A stretch of DNA of 12,018 nucleotides from Lachnospiraceae bacterium (GCA_024689605.1 JAILDD010000152.1:1-12018); one strand, 5' to 3'; positions 1-7,115 are shown, counted from the stretch's first letter. Notes: a model not told the origin generated them from the sequence alone. Numbers and translations: made by a program.

Positions 1-1
1 C

Positions 2-208
2 CTTCAGACATACGCAGCTGCGGACGGAGATACCAGACCGTATGTGTATAAGATGTCGGGTTATAAGTGTGTGTCAAGAAAGGACACAGTTTTCCGTTAT
101 GTTTACACCTACCGCTATGACTGCGGCCAGGTACTTGATAATATCACCCTGGTGCTTGATGCTGAAACCGGTGAAATGGTGGGTTTTGCCCCTGATGCGA
201 TAGACTAG
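2..208 (+). CDS. C-terminal end of an unrecognised protein (5' truncated)
   Basis: The frame that begins at base 2 is open to a TAG at 206-208 and gives the last 68 residues of a protein whose start lies outside the window. The tail is rich in aromatic residues and alternating beta-strand pattern (FRYVYTYRYDCGQ, then ITLVLDAETGEMVGF). This resembles the terminal strands of small extracytoplasmic beta domains, where a strand ending in DAETGE turns back into another strand. I do not recognise the family. Codon use looks like that of the other genes here. No clear T-tailed terminator follows, so read-through toward the next gene is possible. Confidence 0.6.
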   Translation, partial: LQTYAAADGDTRPYVYKMSGYKCVSRKDTVFRYVYTYRYDCGQVLDNITLVLDAETGEMVGFAPDAID

Positions 209-254
209 ATAGTCTGAATTTTCAGCTGCGGGCTGCCGGGAACTGTTACTATTT

Positions 255-260
255 TATAAT
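255..260 (+). promoter_or_regulatory. Possible -10 box upstream of the small two-TM gene
   Basis: A perfect TATAAT lies about 100 bases before the ATG at 363. No convincing -35 hexamer sits 16-18 bases upstream of it, so this is weak. The gap 209-362 also holds a 7-bp inverted repeat (229-235 with 309-315) that encloses this box. Confidence 0.25.
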
Positions 261-362
261 GGATTTTATACTGCCTATGATGTATCATATAAAGTGGTTG
301 TTCGGTACAGCCCGGGGCACTTGTTGCTGAGGGCACACTAACTAAACAGCGAGGTTATATCA

Positions 363-839
363 ATGGCAGAAAAGAAGCAGAAATCCCCCGGCTCCGACAA
401 GGCAAAGGAGCACAGATATACCGGTATTATACTGCTGGTGCTCAGCAGTGCGATGCTGATCCTGATGATCGTGGATTTAATAGTGCCGGCGAGACTGCTG
501 ACTTCGGGAATCCTGGGATACATCATATTGAGTGCAGTGAGCATCCCGCTGTTCATCCTGGGTATATATTCGTTAAAGATCGCCAACCAGTATGACCTTG
601 GCAAAAAGGCCGCTGCCAACATTGAAAAGCGCCTGATTGATTACGTTTCCGAAAACCTTACGGCAGAGAAGGTGGACGCCATGATAATCTTTGAAAAGGA
701 TGATGGCGACGAGATAAGGTTTTTCAAAAGATCCGCCTGCATCAGGGCTCTTCTCAACAGGCAGTTCATGAACCTGGACCAGCAGATGCTGGATACACTA
801 GTGGATGAGAAGATCTACGACATGCTTTACGAGGAGTAA
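363..839 (+). CDS. Small two-TM membrane protein with charged cytoplasmic-type tail, unknown function
   Basis: A protein of 158 residues. It has a lysine-rich N-terminus, two strongly hydrophobic stretches (about residues 19-41 and 48-72) that should form a membrane hairpin, and an acidic and basic mixed tail (73-158) predicted to be mostly helical. By the positive-inside rule both ends should be cytoplasmic. The ATG is preceded by GAGGTT about 6-8 bases upstream, and no better start exists. There is no catalytic motif I can name, and I do not recognise a family. A strong terminator follows within 15 bases, so it is probably the last or only gene of its transcript. The coding call is firm because the membrane pattern, codon use and flanking signals agree; the function is open. 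Confidence 0.8.
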   Translation: MAEKKQKSPGSDKAKEHRYTGIILLVLSSAMLILMIVDLIVPARLLTSGILGYIILSAVSIPLFILGIYSLKIANQYDLGKKAAANIEKRLIDYVSENLTAEKVDAMIIFEKDDGDEIRFFKRSACIRALLNRQFMNLDQQMLDTLVDEKIYDMLYEE

Positions 840-852
840 TATATTTGACAAT

Positions 853-886
853 AAACCTCTCTTAATGTTGCATTAGAGAGGTTTTT
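853..886 (+). terminator. Intrinsic terminator after the two-TM gene
   Basis: A perfect 10-bp stem (853-862 with 875-884), whose outer A/T pairs merge into a run of five T at 882-886. The loop can itself fold as a small AATG/CATT hairpin (864-867 with 871-874). It starts 14 bases after the stop codon at 839. Confidence 0.85.
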
Positions 887-898
887 ATATGCTATAAT
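868..898 (+). promoter_or_regulatory. Promoter of the envelope operon, overlapping the terminator
   Basis: An extended -10 (TG-C-TATAAT, TG at 890-891, hexamer 893-898) follows the terminator T-run directly. The best -35 is TTGCAT at 868-873, inside the terminator loop, with a 19-base spacer. The weak -35 is plausibly compensated by the extended -10. The expected start near 905 leaves a leader of about 45 bases before the ATG at 950. Confidence 0.6.
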
Positions 899-949
899 AC
901 CATTTGCAAATGAGGAGGGGTCCGCTTGTATGCGGAAAAAGGAGAAATT

Positions 950-1960
950 ATGAAAAAGAGAAATCTGATATTATCAGCTGTTATGGCAGCAGCAGTGCTG
1001 TCTTTCACCGGATGTGCCGTTACCGACAGCCTTCGGACTGTGAACACGGATGTGCAGGAAGATGTGGAAGATTCCGAAGAAGAAGAGACTGATACTGAAA
1101 CTGAAGAAGAGGAACCTGAGGATGATTCCGAAGGGTATGAAAGTGAAGGCATCCAGCCTGATGACGATGTGATCCTCGGAGATGCACAGTACTACAATGC
1201 AGACGGAACAGTGAAGGTAATAACACACACCCTGACAATGCCGGGGGAGGCAGGCGGAGAGACTGTTGATTTCGTTACAGGCAATTACTGCGAGATAGAG
1301 TTCGAGCCCGAATATGCTTCGGCTCACCCCGAACTGGTAAAGGCTGTTTCCGATACTATGCTGAAGGAGTCGGATGTTAAGGATGAAATGGCTGAGCTTT
1401 ATGGATATGCCCAGGAAATGGTGGCAGATTCCGGCGACGATTACTGGGGACTTCCCTATGGCACCGAGTATGGTATAGAGGTACTCAGATGGGATGATTC
1501 CATGTTTGTTTACCGGGTATCAACCTATGGCTGGTCCGGCGGAGCACATGGTTTCGGTTCATCAACATATTGCAGCTTTGATGTGGAGACCGGTGAAGAG
1601 CTCGATGTCATGGATTTTATAACGGATCCAAGCAAGCTTGGCGAAAGCATAATGGATAAGCTCAAGGAAGAGTATTCCGATAATGATGAGATAGTAAACG
1701 GCGAAGAGTATTTTTCTCCCCTTGATACCATAAGGGCTGAGATAGAGGATAAGAACCTGGACTGTGCCGTATACGGTGACGGACTCCATGTGAATTTTGA
1801 CCAGTACGAGATAGCAAGCTATGCGGCAGGTGCTTTTGAGGTTACTCTGACGCCTGACGAATGTGGGAATGTAATTATGGATTCCTGCCTGCCTGATAAT
1901 ACGGGAGTTCTTTCCCAGATAGTATTATATGACAATCTTGAGGTGGAAGTGATTGAATAG
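950..1960 (+). CDS. DUF3298 (RsiV/PdaC C-terminal-like) lipoprotein
   Basis: A predicted secreted lipoprotein of 336 residues. It has a KKR N-terminus and a hydrophobic core, then FTGC with lipidated Cys22. A very acidic linker (about 36-66, mostly E and D) would hold the domain away from the membrane. The C-terminal half carries the DUF3298 signature: GWSGGAHG (194-201) followed by FDVETGEEL, and near the end FDQYEIASYAAG (283-294) leading into a terminal strand. In Bacillus this fold occurs in the anti-sigma factor RsiV, where it binds lysozyme, and at the end of the deacetylase PdaC. Here neither an anti-sigma nor a deacetylase domain is attached, so sensing or wall binding is inference. 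The start at 950 has AGGAG five bases upstream; an in-frame TTG at 926 lacks such a site. The last codons overlap the next gene. Confidence 0.85.
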   Translation: MKKRNLILSAVMAAAVLSFTGCAVTDSLRTVNTDVQEDVEDSEEEETDTETEEEEPEDDSEGYESEGIQPDDDVILGDAQYYNADGTVKVITHTLTMPGEAGGETVDFVTGNYCEIEFEPEYASAHPELVKAVSDTMLKESDVKDEMAELYGYAQEMVADSGDDYWGLPYGTEYGIEVLRWDDSMFVYRVSTYGWSGGAHGFGSSTYCSFDVETGEELDVMDFITDPSKLGESIMDKLKEEYSDNDEIVNGEEYFSPLDTIRAEIEDKNLDCAVYGDGLHVNFDQYEIASYAAGAFEVTLTPDECGNVIMDSCLPDNTGVLSQIVLYDNLEVEVIE

Positions 1961-3005
1961 GAATCACGCCATAGATCTTTGGAAATTCGTGTGTGCCCTG
2001 TGCCTGATACTTTACCATTTTAAGCAGGTGCTGGGTTCCCACGTGGCTGACACATACTATGACCTGATAATGTATTTCAACCTGGTGGTTGAATGGTTTT
2101 TCATGATATCCGGCTACATGGTAAGTGTAAGCGACAGTAAATGGTTTAAGACTGCCCCTCCGGAAAAGCCGGAGGAAAAGCGGTTTCTCTACAGGTTCAG
2201 ACGTCTGTATCCCATGTTTTTTATCGCGACCATCGCGGCTGCGGTGATCATGTACATCTACAAATCCGTGACCGGCATGTGGTGGTGGGAAGAGGGAATG
2301 CAGCATGGCATCTGGAATCTGGTTCTTTCGCTCACATGCATGACATATACGGGGATCTTTTCTCCGGACCCGATAGTCGGCGTAAATTCACCCACCTGGT
2401 TCATGGATGCGCTGATCCTCTGTTACATGATCTATTACCTGATCCGGCTGATTTCAAGAAAAAAGAACATAAGCCCTGTCTGGCTTTATGCTTTTGTGAT
2501 GCTTTTGGGTTTCTATGCCTGGTATCAGATGACTACCATTCCCTTCTTAAATAAAGATATGGGCCGGGGATATGCGGCATTTTTCCTGGGCTGCTTTATC
2601 CATGAGCTTGCAGGCTATTTCGAAAAGAAGAAAATACAGGTATTCACTGTCGTGGCAGCAGCCGTATTCATACTGCTGAGGATACTGGGATACAACGACG
2701 ATATGTATTTTATTGTTGCCTATGTGGAAGGTACACTGCTTTTGCTGTTCTTTACCCAGTTTGATCTACCGTCAAAGATCATCGGTTTTATCCCGGGTAC
2801 TGAAGCATTGGGCGGTGCTTCATTCGAAGTCTTCCTCTGGCACCTTCCGGTGATGAACATTATGGCCCTCATATGGTATTTGATGGGACACACGGAATAT
2901 AAGCTGCCGGATTTTGCACTGTATGCGGCATGTGTTCTGGCGGTGTCCTTTGTGATGTATTTTCTGGTGGAGAAGAGGTTATTAACAAGAAGGAATAGTG
3001 AATAA
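1953..3005 (+). CDS. Acyltransferase 3 family membrane protein (OafA/WecH-like)
   Basis: A polytopic membrane protein of 350 residues, the usual length for a bare acyltransferase-3 domain. These enzymes transfer acetyl or other short acyl groups from the cytoplasm to sugars of surface glycans. Family marks are the N-terminal RNHAIDLWKFVCAL with His22 in LYHF, the SGYM turn after the second helix, the basic RFRRLYP motif (81-87), and FEVFLWH near residue 297. About ten hydrophobic segments follow one another. The start is TTG: an in-frame TGA ends at 1952, directly before it; AGGTGG lies at 1941-1946; and the conserved N-terminal motif begins at once. Its first eight bases overlap the end of the lipoprotein gene, so translation is probably coupled. 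The acceptor glycan is unknown. No SGNH domain is fused. Confidence 0.88.
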   Translation: MNRNHAIDLWKFVCALCLILYHFKQVLGSHVADTYYDLIMYFNLVVEWFFMISGYMVSVSDSKWFKTAPPEKPEEKRFLYRFRRLYPMFFIATIAAAVIMYIYKSVTGMWWWEEGMQHGIWNLVLSLTCMTYTGIFSPDPIVGVNSPTWFMDALILCYMIYYLIRLISRKKNISPVWLYAFVMLLGFYAWYQMTTIPFLNKDMGRGYAAFFLGCFIHELAGYFEKKKIQVFTVVAAAVFILLRILGYNDDMYFIVAYVEGTLLLLFFTQFDLPSKIIGFIPGTEALGGASFEVFLWHLPVMNIMALIWYLMGHTEYKLPDFALYAACVLAVSFVMYFLVEKRLLTRRNSE

Positions 3006-3018
3006 GAGGAGTAGTGTT

Positions 3019-4776
3019 ATGAAAAACAGGTTAAAACAGGTACTTACGTTTCTGCTGGCAGGTACATTTCTGCTGGCTGCGTCATGCACCGGCCAGGGTG
3101 ATCCGGGCAGCGTATCGGAAAATACTGAAGGTACGGAACCTGTGGCCACGGAAGATACAGAGCAGAATGTATCGGAAAACAGTACCCCTGCCTCTGACGG
3201 TTCCGGAGATATAGTAATCCTTTATACAGGTGATATACACTGCGGAGTAGACAATGGTTTCGGATTTGCAGGGCTGTATCAGCTGCGGGAATCCTTAGAG
3301 CTTAACGGCGACCGGACCCTGCTCGTGGATACCGGTGACGCCATTCAGGGCGAGCCCATCGGTACCGTAACCAACGGCAGTTTTATAATAGATCTGATGA
3401 ATGACGCAGGGTATGATGTCGCCATTCCGGGCAACCGTGAGTTTGGCTATGGAATGGACCGCTTTTTAGAGCTTACGGAGATGGCGGACTTTCCTTATAT
3501 AAGCTGTAATTTCAATAAGGAAGGGGAGCTGGTTTTTGATCCCTATACCATAAAAGAAGTCAACGGAGTAAAGATCGGTTTTGTGGGGGTTACCACTCCC
3601 CATACCCTCACCACCTCTACTCCGAAGTATTTTCAGGATGAGAACGGTGAGTTTATCTACGGATTCATGCAGGATGAAACAGGTGAGCAGGTGTGTGCTG
3701 CTGTGCAGTCTGCAGTTGACGCGGCAAGGGCTGAGGGCGCTGACTATGTGGTTGTCCTCGGGCATATGGGAAAGGATACAACAGACCGTCCCTATACTTA
3801 TAAAGAGATTATAGAAAATACCGAGGGTATTGATGTCTTTCTGGACGGACACAGCCATGACAAAGTCCAGGTGGAGGTAAAGGACAGGGCCGGCAATACA
3901 GTTATCAGGTCTGCCTGCGGCCAGAGGCTTGAGGCTGTCGGCTATGTAAGGATATCTGCAGAAGACGGATCCCTTTCCACCGGTCTGTATGCCTGGGAGG
4001 GTGAAACTTCCCTGACGGAGACCATGAGAATAGAAAATCCCATGAGCACCAAGATTGCGGAAAAACAGTCCGAGGTGGCTGATCTGCTGAATGAAGTGGT
4101 GGCAAGCTCTTCAGTGGATCTCATCGCAAATGATCCGGAGGCAGTTGACGCGAATGGGGATCCCATAAGGATAATCCGTCTGCAGGAGACGAATTTAGGC
4201 GATCTCTGTGCGGATGCTTACAAGGAGCAGACAGGGGCTGACATTGCCATAATAAACGGCGGCGGTATCAGGGCCGATATTCCGGCAGGTGATATTACCT
4301 ACGGAGATATCATAAGCGTTCATCCTTATGGCAACATGATCTGTGTTGTAGATGCCACGGGGCAGCAGATAATAGATGCGCTGGAATGGGGAGTCAGGTC
4401 CCTGCCGGATGAAAACGGCGCATTCCTGCAGGTTTCGGGTCTGACCTATGAGATTGATATGAGCGTGGAAAGCAGCTGTACTTATGATATGGACGGAATG
4501 TTTACCGGCGTGGAGGGAGACTACCGCGTTAAGAATGTCAGGGTGGGGGGTGAGCCTATCGATCCGGAGAAAACTTATATGGTCGCATCTCACAGCTATC
4601 TGCTTAAGGACTGTGGAGACGGATACACTATGTTTAAGGAGTCCCAGATGATCCTTGACGAAGTGATCCTGGACAACCAGGTGCTCATCAACTACATCAC
4701 CCGTGGATTAGACGGTGTCGTGGATAAGCAGTACGGAGACCCTTTCGGCGATGGCCGGATCGTGATACGGGAGTAG
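3019..4776 (+). CDS. 5'-nucleotidase/UshA-family metallophosphatase lipoprotein with altered catalytic dyad
   Basis: A predicted lipoprotein of 585 residues: KNRLKQ, a hydrophobic core, then LLAASC with Cys23, then a Thr/Glu/Ser-rich linker to about 62. The N-terminal calcineurin-like metallophosphatase domain shows all the metal ligands expected from UshA: D72 and H74 (GDIH), D107 (DTGD), N139, H249 (LGHMG), and H278/H280 (DGHSH). The C-terminal 5'-nucleotidase domain has NGGGIRADIPAG (413-424, R418) and HPYGN, and near the end GDGYTMF. Family members hydrolyse nucleotides or nucleotide sugars outside the cell. The usual GNHEFD reads GNREFG here (138-143), so both members of the UshA catalytic pair (His117, Asp120) are replaced. 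Catalysis may be weak, different or absent. The ATG at 3019 has AGAGGAG seven bases upstream; the upstream GTG at 2998 lacks this. It is the third gene of the operon. Confidence 0.9.
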   Translation: MKNRLKQVLTFLLAGTFLLAASCTGQGDPGSVSENTEGTEPVATEDTEQNVSENSTPASDGSGDIVILYTGDIHCGVDNGFGFAGLYQLRESLELNGDRTLLVDTGDAIQGEPIGTVTNGSFIIDLMNDAGYDVAIPGNREFGYGMDRFLELTEMADFPYISCNFNKEGELVFDPYTIKEVNGVKIGFVGVTTPHTLTTSTPKYFQDENGEFIYGFMQDETGEQVCAAVQSAVDAARAEGADYVVVLGHMGKDTTDRPYTYKEIIENTEGIDVFLDGHSHDKVQVEVKDRAGNTVIRSACGQRLEAVGYVRISAEDGSLSTGLYAWEGETSLTETMRIENPMSTKIAEKQSEVADLLNEVVASSSVDLIANDPEAVDANGDPIRIIRLQETNLGDLCADAYKEQTGADIAIINGGGIRADIPAGDITYGDIISVHPYGNMICVVDATGQQIIDALEWGVRSLPDENGAFLQVSGLTYEIDMSVESSCTYDMDGMFTGVEGDYRVKNVRVGGEPIDPEKTYMVASHSYLLKDCGDGYTMFKESQMILDEVILDNQVLINYITRGLDGVVDKQYGDPFGDGRIVIRE

Positions 4777-4805
4777 TTGCAACATTTTATCCCATTTGTT
4801 ATTAT
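4777..4805 (+). promoter_or_regulatory. Promoter of the acyl ligase gene
   Basis: TTGCAA (4777-4782), a 17-base spacer and TATTAT (4800-4805), with a T-rich start region after it. It begins directly after the preceding stop codon. The expected leader is about 50 bases to the ATG at 4861. No terminator separates it from the nucleotidase-family gene, so read-through may add to expression. Confidence 0.6.
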
Positions 4806-4860
4806 CTTTTCGTTATTAATTTTCACTGAACGGAATCGGATAGATTTCGAAGGAGGAGAT

Positions 4861-6495
4861 ATGAAGCGTAACAAACCCTATCCTTATTATGACAACCCCA
4901 AAAACACGGATTTCAAGTATATGATAAACAAGCGTGCGGAGGAAGAGCCGGACGTAGTTGCCATTGCCTATTGTGAAGGTAAAAATATGGTGGAGATAAC
5001 GCCCACTAAGTACAAGGCAGACATCGAGGGCCTGGGAACATATCTTTATGCCCAGGGCTTTTATGATGTGAGCATCGCCATAATGGGCGAGAATTCCTAC
5101 GGCTGGGTGACCGCATTTCTGGCTGTGGCCAACGGCGGCAACGTGTCCGTATGTCTGGACAAGGACCTTCCCGCAGAAAAGAAGCTTCAGCTTCTTACCC
5201 AGGCAGAATGTAAGGCGGCTTTTATTTCGGATAAGTTCATATCCGGTTTTGAAGGTGTTCAGGATGGCGAAAACGGCAAGAGCCTTACCCTTGAGAATGG
5301 CGAAAAGATGACCATCTATCCCATGTCGGAGATTCCTTCAATGATCGAAAAGGGATTTGCCATGATAGACGGAGGAGACTTAAGTTTCGTGGATTATAAG
5401 ATAGATCCCGACAAGCTTGCGACCATCTTTTTCACTTCCGGAACTACAGGCCAGAGCAAGGGCGTAATGCTCAGCCAGAAAAACATGGCTTTTGATATCG
5501 ATGCGGCCTGCAAGAACTTCATACTTGAGGGACCCTCTATTTCAGCCCTTCCCTATCACCATGCTTTTGGCCTGCTGACATCATTTTTCGCAGTATACAA
5601 CTACAGATATAAGGTGTTCATAAATGGCAATTTAAGGAATGTTTCCAGGGACATCAAGAACGAAAAGCCCCAGACCCTTATCCTGGTACCCCTTTTCGTG
5701 GAAACTTTCTACAAGATGATCCGCAGCAATATAAAGAAGCAGAAAAAGGAAAAGGCTGTTGCAGCAGCAGAGAAGCTGAGCAACGCTCTGCTGGCAGTGG
5801 GAATAGATGTCAGGAGGAAACTCTTCAAGGAGATACACGAGGCCCTTGGCGGCAACCTTGAATACATCATAGCCGGCGGCGCATACATGGATGACAAATA
5901 CGTGAAGGCCTTCCATACATGGGGCATAGAGATACTGGTAGGCTACGGAATCACGGAGTGTTCACCGGTGCTGTCGGTAAACCGTAACCTTTACGTGCGT
6001 CAGAACAGCGTGGGTACTGCCCTTCCCGGCTGTGAGGTAAAGATTTCACCCGATGGCGAGATAATGACCAGGGGCGATCAGGTCATGCTGGGATACTACA
6101 AGAATGAAGAGGCTACCGCCGAGGTTATGAAGGACGGGTGGTTTTATACCGGCGACCTGGGAACTATTGATGACGACGGCTTCATATTTATTACCGGAAG
6201 GAAGAAGAACCTCATCATTTTAAGCAACGGTGAGAATGTTTCGCCTGAGGAGATAGAGGAGCAGTTCCTCAAGGATGATGCCGTGGAAGAGATCATTGTT
6301 TCCGGCGAAAAGGGCATGCTTGTTGCGGAAATCTATCCTAATGAGGAGCACAGGGGCGACCAGAAGTACTTTGACGATATGATGGACAAGTGGAACAAGC
6401 CCCAGCCCCAGTTCAAGAAGATCCGCAAGATCACCCTGAGAGATACGGAATTTGAGAAGAATTCAACCAAAAAGATAATCCGCTATAAAAAATAA
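4861..6495 (+). CDS. AMP-forming acyl-CoA/acyl-ACP synthetase (ANL superfamily)
   Basis: A soluble adenylate-forming ligase of 544 residues, full length for the family. It would activate a carboxylic acid with ATP to an acyl-adenylate and pass it to a thiol, either CoA or a carrier protein. Core motifs run in order: FFTSGTTGQSKG (190-201, phosphate loop), YGITECSP (362-369), YTGDLG (429-434), GRKKNLI (446-452, hinge), and STKKIIR (535-541), whose Lys538 should be the adenylation lysine. The motifs resemble long-chain fatty acyl ligases more than D-alanine or amino-acid adenylation enzymes, but the substrate is not readable. The ATG at 4861 follows AGGAGG (4851-4856); an in-frame TTG at 4777 falls on the promoter and is rejected. 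A free-standing carrier protein lies downstream, which makes an acyl-ACP synthetase role likely. Confidence 0.88.
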   Translation: MKRNKPYPYYDNPKNTDFKYMINKRAEEEPDVVAIAYCEGKNMVEITPTKYKADIEGLGTYLYAQGFYDVSIAIMGENSYGWVTAFLAVANGGNVSVCLDKDLPAEKKLQLLTQAECKAAFISDKFISGFEGVQDGENGKSLTLENGEKMTIYPMSEIPSMIEKGFAMIDGGDLSFVDYKIDPDKLATIFFTSGTTGQSKGVMLSQKNMAFDIDAACKNFILEGPSISALPYHHAFGLLTSFFAVYNYRYKVFINGNLRNVSRDIKNEKPQTLILVPLFVETFYKMIRSNIKKQKKEKAVAAAEKLSNALLAVGIDVRRKLFKEIHEALGGNLEYIIAGGAYMDDKYVKAFHTWGIEILVGYGITECSPVLSVNRNLYVRQNSVGTALPGCEVKISPDGEIMTRGDQVMLGYYKNEEATAEVMKDGWFYTGDLGTIDDDGFIFITGRKKNLIILSNGENVSPEEIEEQFLKDDAVEEIIVSGEKGMLVAEIYPNEEHRGDQKYFDDMMDKWNKPQPQFKKIRKITLRDTEFEKNSTKKIIRYKK

Positions 6496-6711
6496 AAATT
6501 TTTAATGTTTACTATAGCATATATATAGAATGTAGTTTATAATGACCACAACGAAGGGACAGTTTCCCCCGTTCATATGAATTAACACCGGACGGTCGGC
6601 GCCCGGAAGATTTATAGTAAGCGTAATTAGAAATTTCGTTTACTACAAAAAAAGTTTTTTATCGTTTGCTATATAACACAAGATTATTGAAAAAGAGAGA
6701 GGAGACAAAAC
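6496..6711 (+). promoter_or_regulatory. 216-bp leader region of the carrier protein gene
   Basis: This gap holds no supported ORF. A TATAAT at 6538-6543 lacks a good -35. A second, extended -10 type signal (TG-C-TATATA, 6667-6675) lies close to the gene and would give a short leader. Between them is a GC-richer stretch (6545-6610) that can form small helices, including GGGA with TCCC around a CAGT loop. A hairpin follows at 6616-6644 (8 bp, AGTAAGCG with CGTTTACT, one G-T pair), whose interior adds AATT/AATT. A7 and T6 tracts come after it (6647-6660). AGGAG at 6700-6704 serves the ATG at 6712. Confidence 0.4.
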
Positions 6712-6945
6712 ATGTTTCAGAAGATTACGGAGATCTTATCAGAGCTTACGGAGTGTTCAGTACCCCCTGAAGAAATTACCAGGGATACGAAGCTTGTTGC
6801 AGACCTTGACTTAAGCTCATTCGATGTTGTTAACGCTATCGTTATGTTTGAGGATGAGTTCAATATCGAGATACCTGATGACAAGATCGCAGATCTGGAA
6901 ACAGTAGGTGATGTAGAGGACTTCCTGGAAGAGCTCACACGCTGA
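6712..6945 (+). CDS. Free-standing acyl carrier protein
   Basis: An acidic protein of 77 residues, the usual carrier-protein length, with the four-helix pattern. The phosphopantetheine site is in DLDLSSFDVV: aligning it with the AcpP motif ADSLDTVE places the attachment serine at Ser36, with Ser35 in place of the usual Asp and Phe37 in place of Leu. Helix II continues VNAIVMFEDEFNIEIPDDKI, which is typical of ACPs of the fatty-acid and Dlt types. It is a secondary carrier rather than the housekeeping one, since no fatty-acid synthesis genes surround it. The upstream AMP ligase is its likely loading enzyme. Transfer from the carrier could use a membrane acyltransferase, but that is a guess. 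The gene has its own strong terminator 27 bases after the stop. Confidence 0.9.
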   Translation: MFQKITEILSELTECSVPPEEITRDTKLVADLDLSSFDVVNAIVMFEDEFNIEIPDDKIADLETVGDVEDFLEELTR

Positions 6946-6971
6946 TAGAAGTATCATAAGAATTCTTAACT

Positions 6972-7000
6972 CCCCCGTATATATAATACGGGGGTTTTTT
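6972..7000 (+). terminator. Intrinsic terminator of the carrier protein gene
   Basis: A perfect 9-bp stem (6972-6980 with 6986-6994, CCCCC over GGGGG), a 5-base loop ATATA and six T at 6995-7000. Confidence 0.93.
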
Positions 7001-7014
7001 ATTATAAACTTTAT

Positions 7015-7102
7015 CTTCCCGCACCGTATAGACTCGCCTGACGGTGTAAAGTGAGACTCAGCGAACTGGCCCCACCGGCAGGTGAGCTATCGGTGCGGGA
7101 AG
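7015..7102 (+). ncRNA. 88-nt long hairpin element, unknown family
   Basis: The ends form a perfect 12-bp stem (CTTCCCGCACCG at 7015-7026 with its reverse complement at 7091-7102). Pairing continues inward: 7028-7031 with 7087-7090 after a bulged T7027; 7033-7040 with 7079-7086, with a bulged A7032 and one G-T pair; an A-G mismatch; then 7042-7046 with 7073-7077. This makes about 29 pairs capped by a 26-base loop. It lies 14 bases after a terminator and ends before the promoter of the next gene. There is no T-run directly after the stem, so it is not a simple terminator. It could be a small RNA, a protein-binding hairpin, or a palindromic repeat or MITE; TAT flanks both ends. I recognise no Rfam family: it lacks the SRP core and the motifs of the common riboswitches. 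Confidence 0.5.
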
Positions 7103-7115
7103 TATTAATTATTTA

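Noticed and set aside
229..315. 7-bp inverted repeat CGGGCTG/CAGCCCG around a TATAAT box.
   Set aside because: Arms are short and about 74 bases apart, so chance pairing is likely.
845..898. Perfect TTGACA at 845-850 paired with TATAAT at 893-898.
   Set aside because: The spacer would be 42 bases, far from the 16-19 needed; TTGCAT at 868 is the better -35.
926..949. TTG start extending the DUF3298 lipoprotein by eight residues.
   Set aside because: The ATG at 950 has a well-placed AGGAG, and the signal peptide begins there.
1875..2306. Minus-strand ORF of 143 codons.
   Set aside because: It is antisense to two well-supported genes and has no ribosome binding site or recognisable motif.
4777..4860. 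TTG start extending the acyl ligase by 28 residues.
   Set aside because: The stretch covers the promoter, and AGGAGG directly precedes the ATG at 4861.
6712..6945. DltC, the D-alanyl carrier protein.
   Set aside because: No DltB or DltD is near, and the ligase motifs look like fatty acyl ligases; a generic carrier call is safer.
7015..7102. Signal recognition particle RNA or tRNA-like gene.
   Set aside because: The SRP apical core (GGTCAGG with GGAAGCAGC) and the tRNA T-loop and acceptor pattern are absent.
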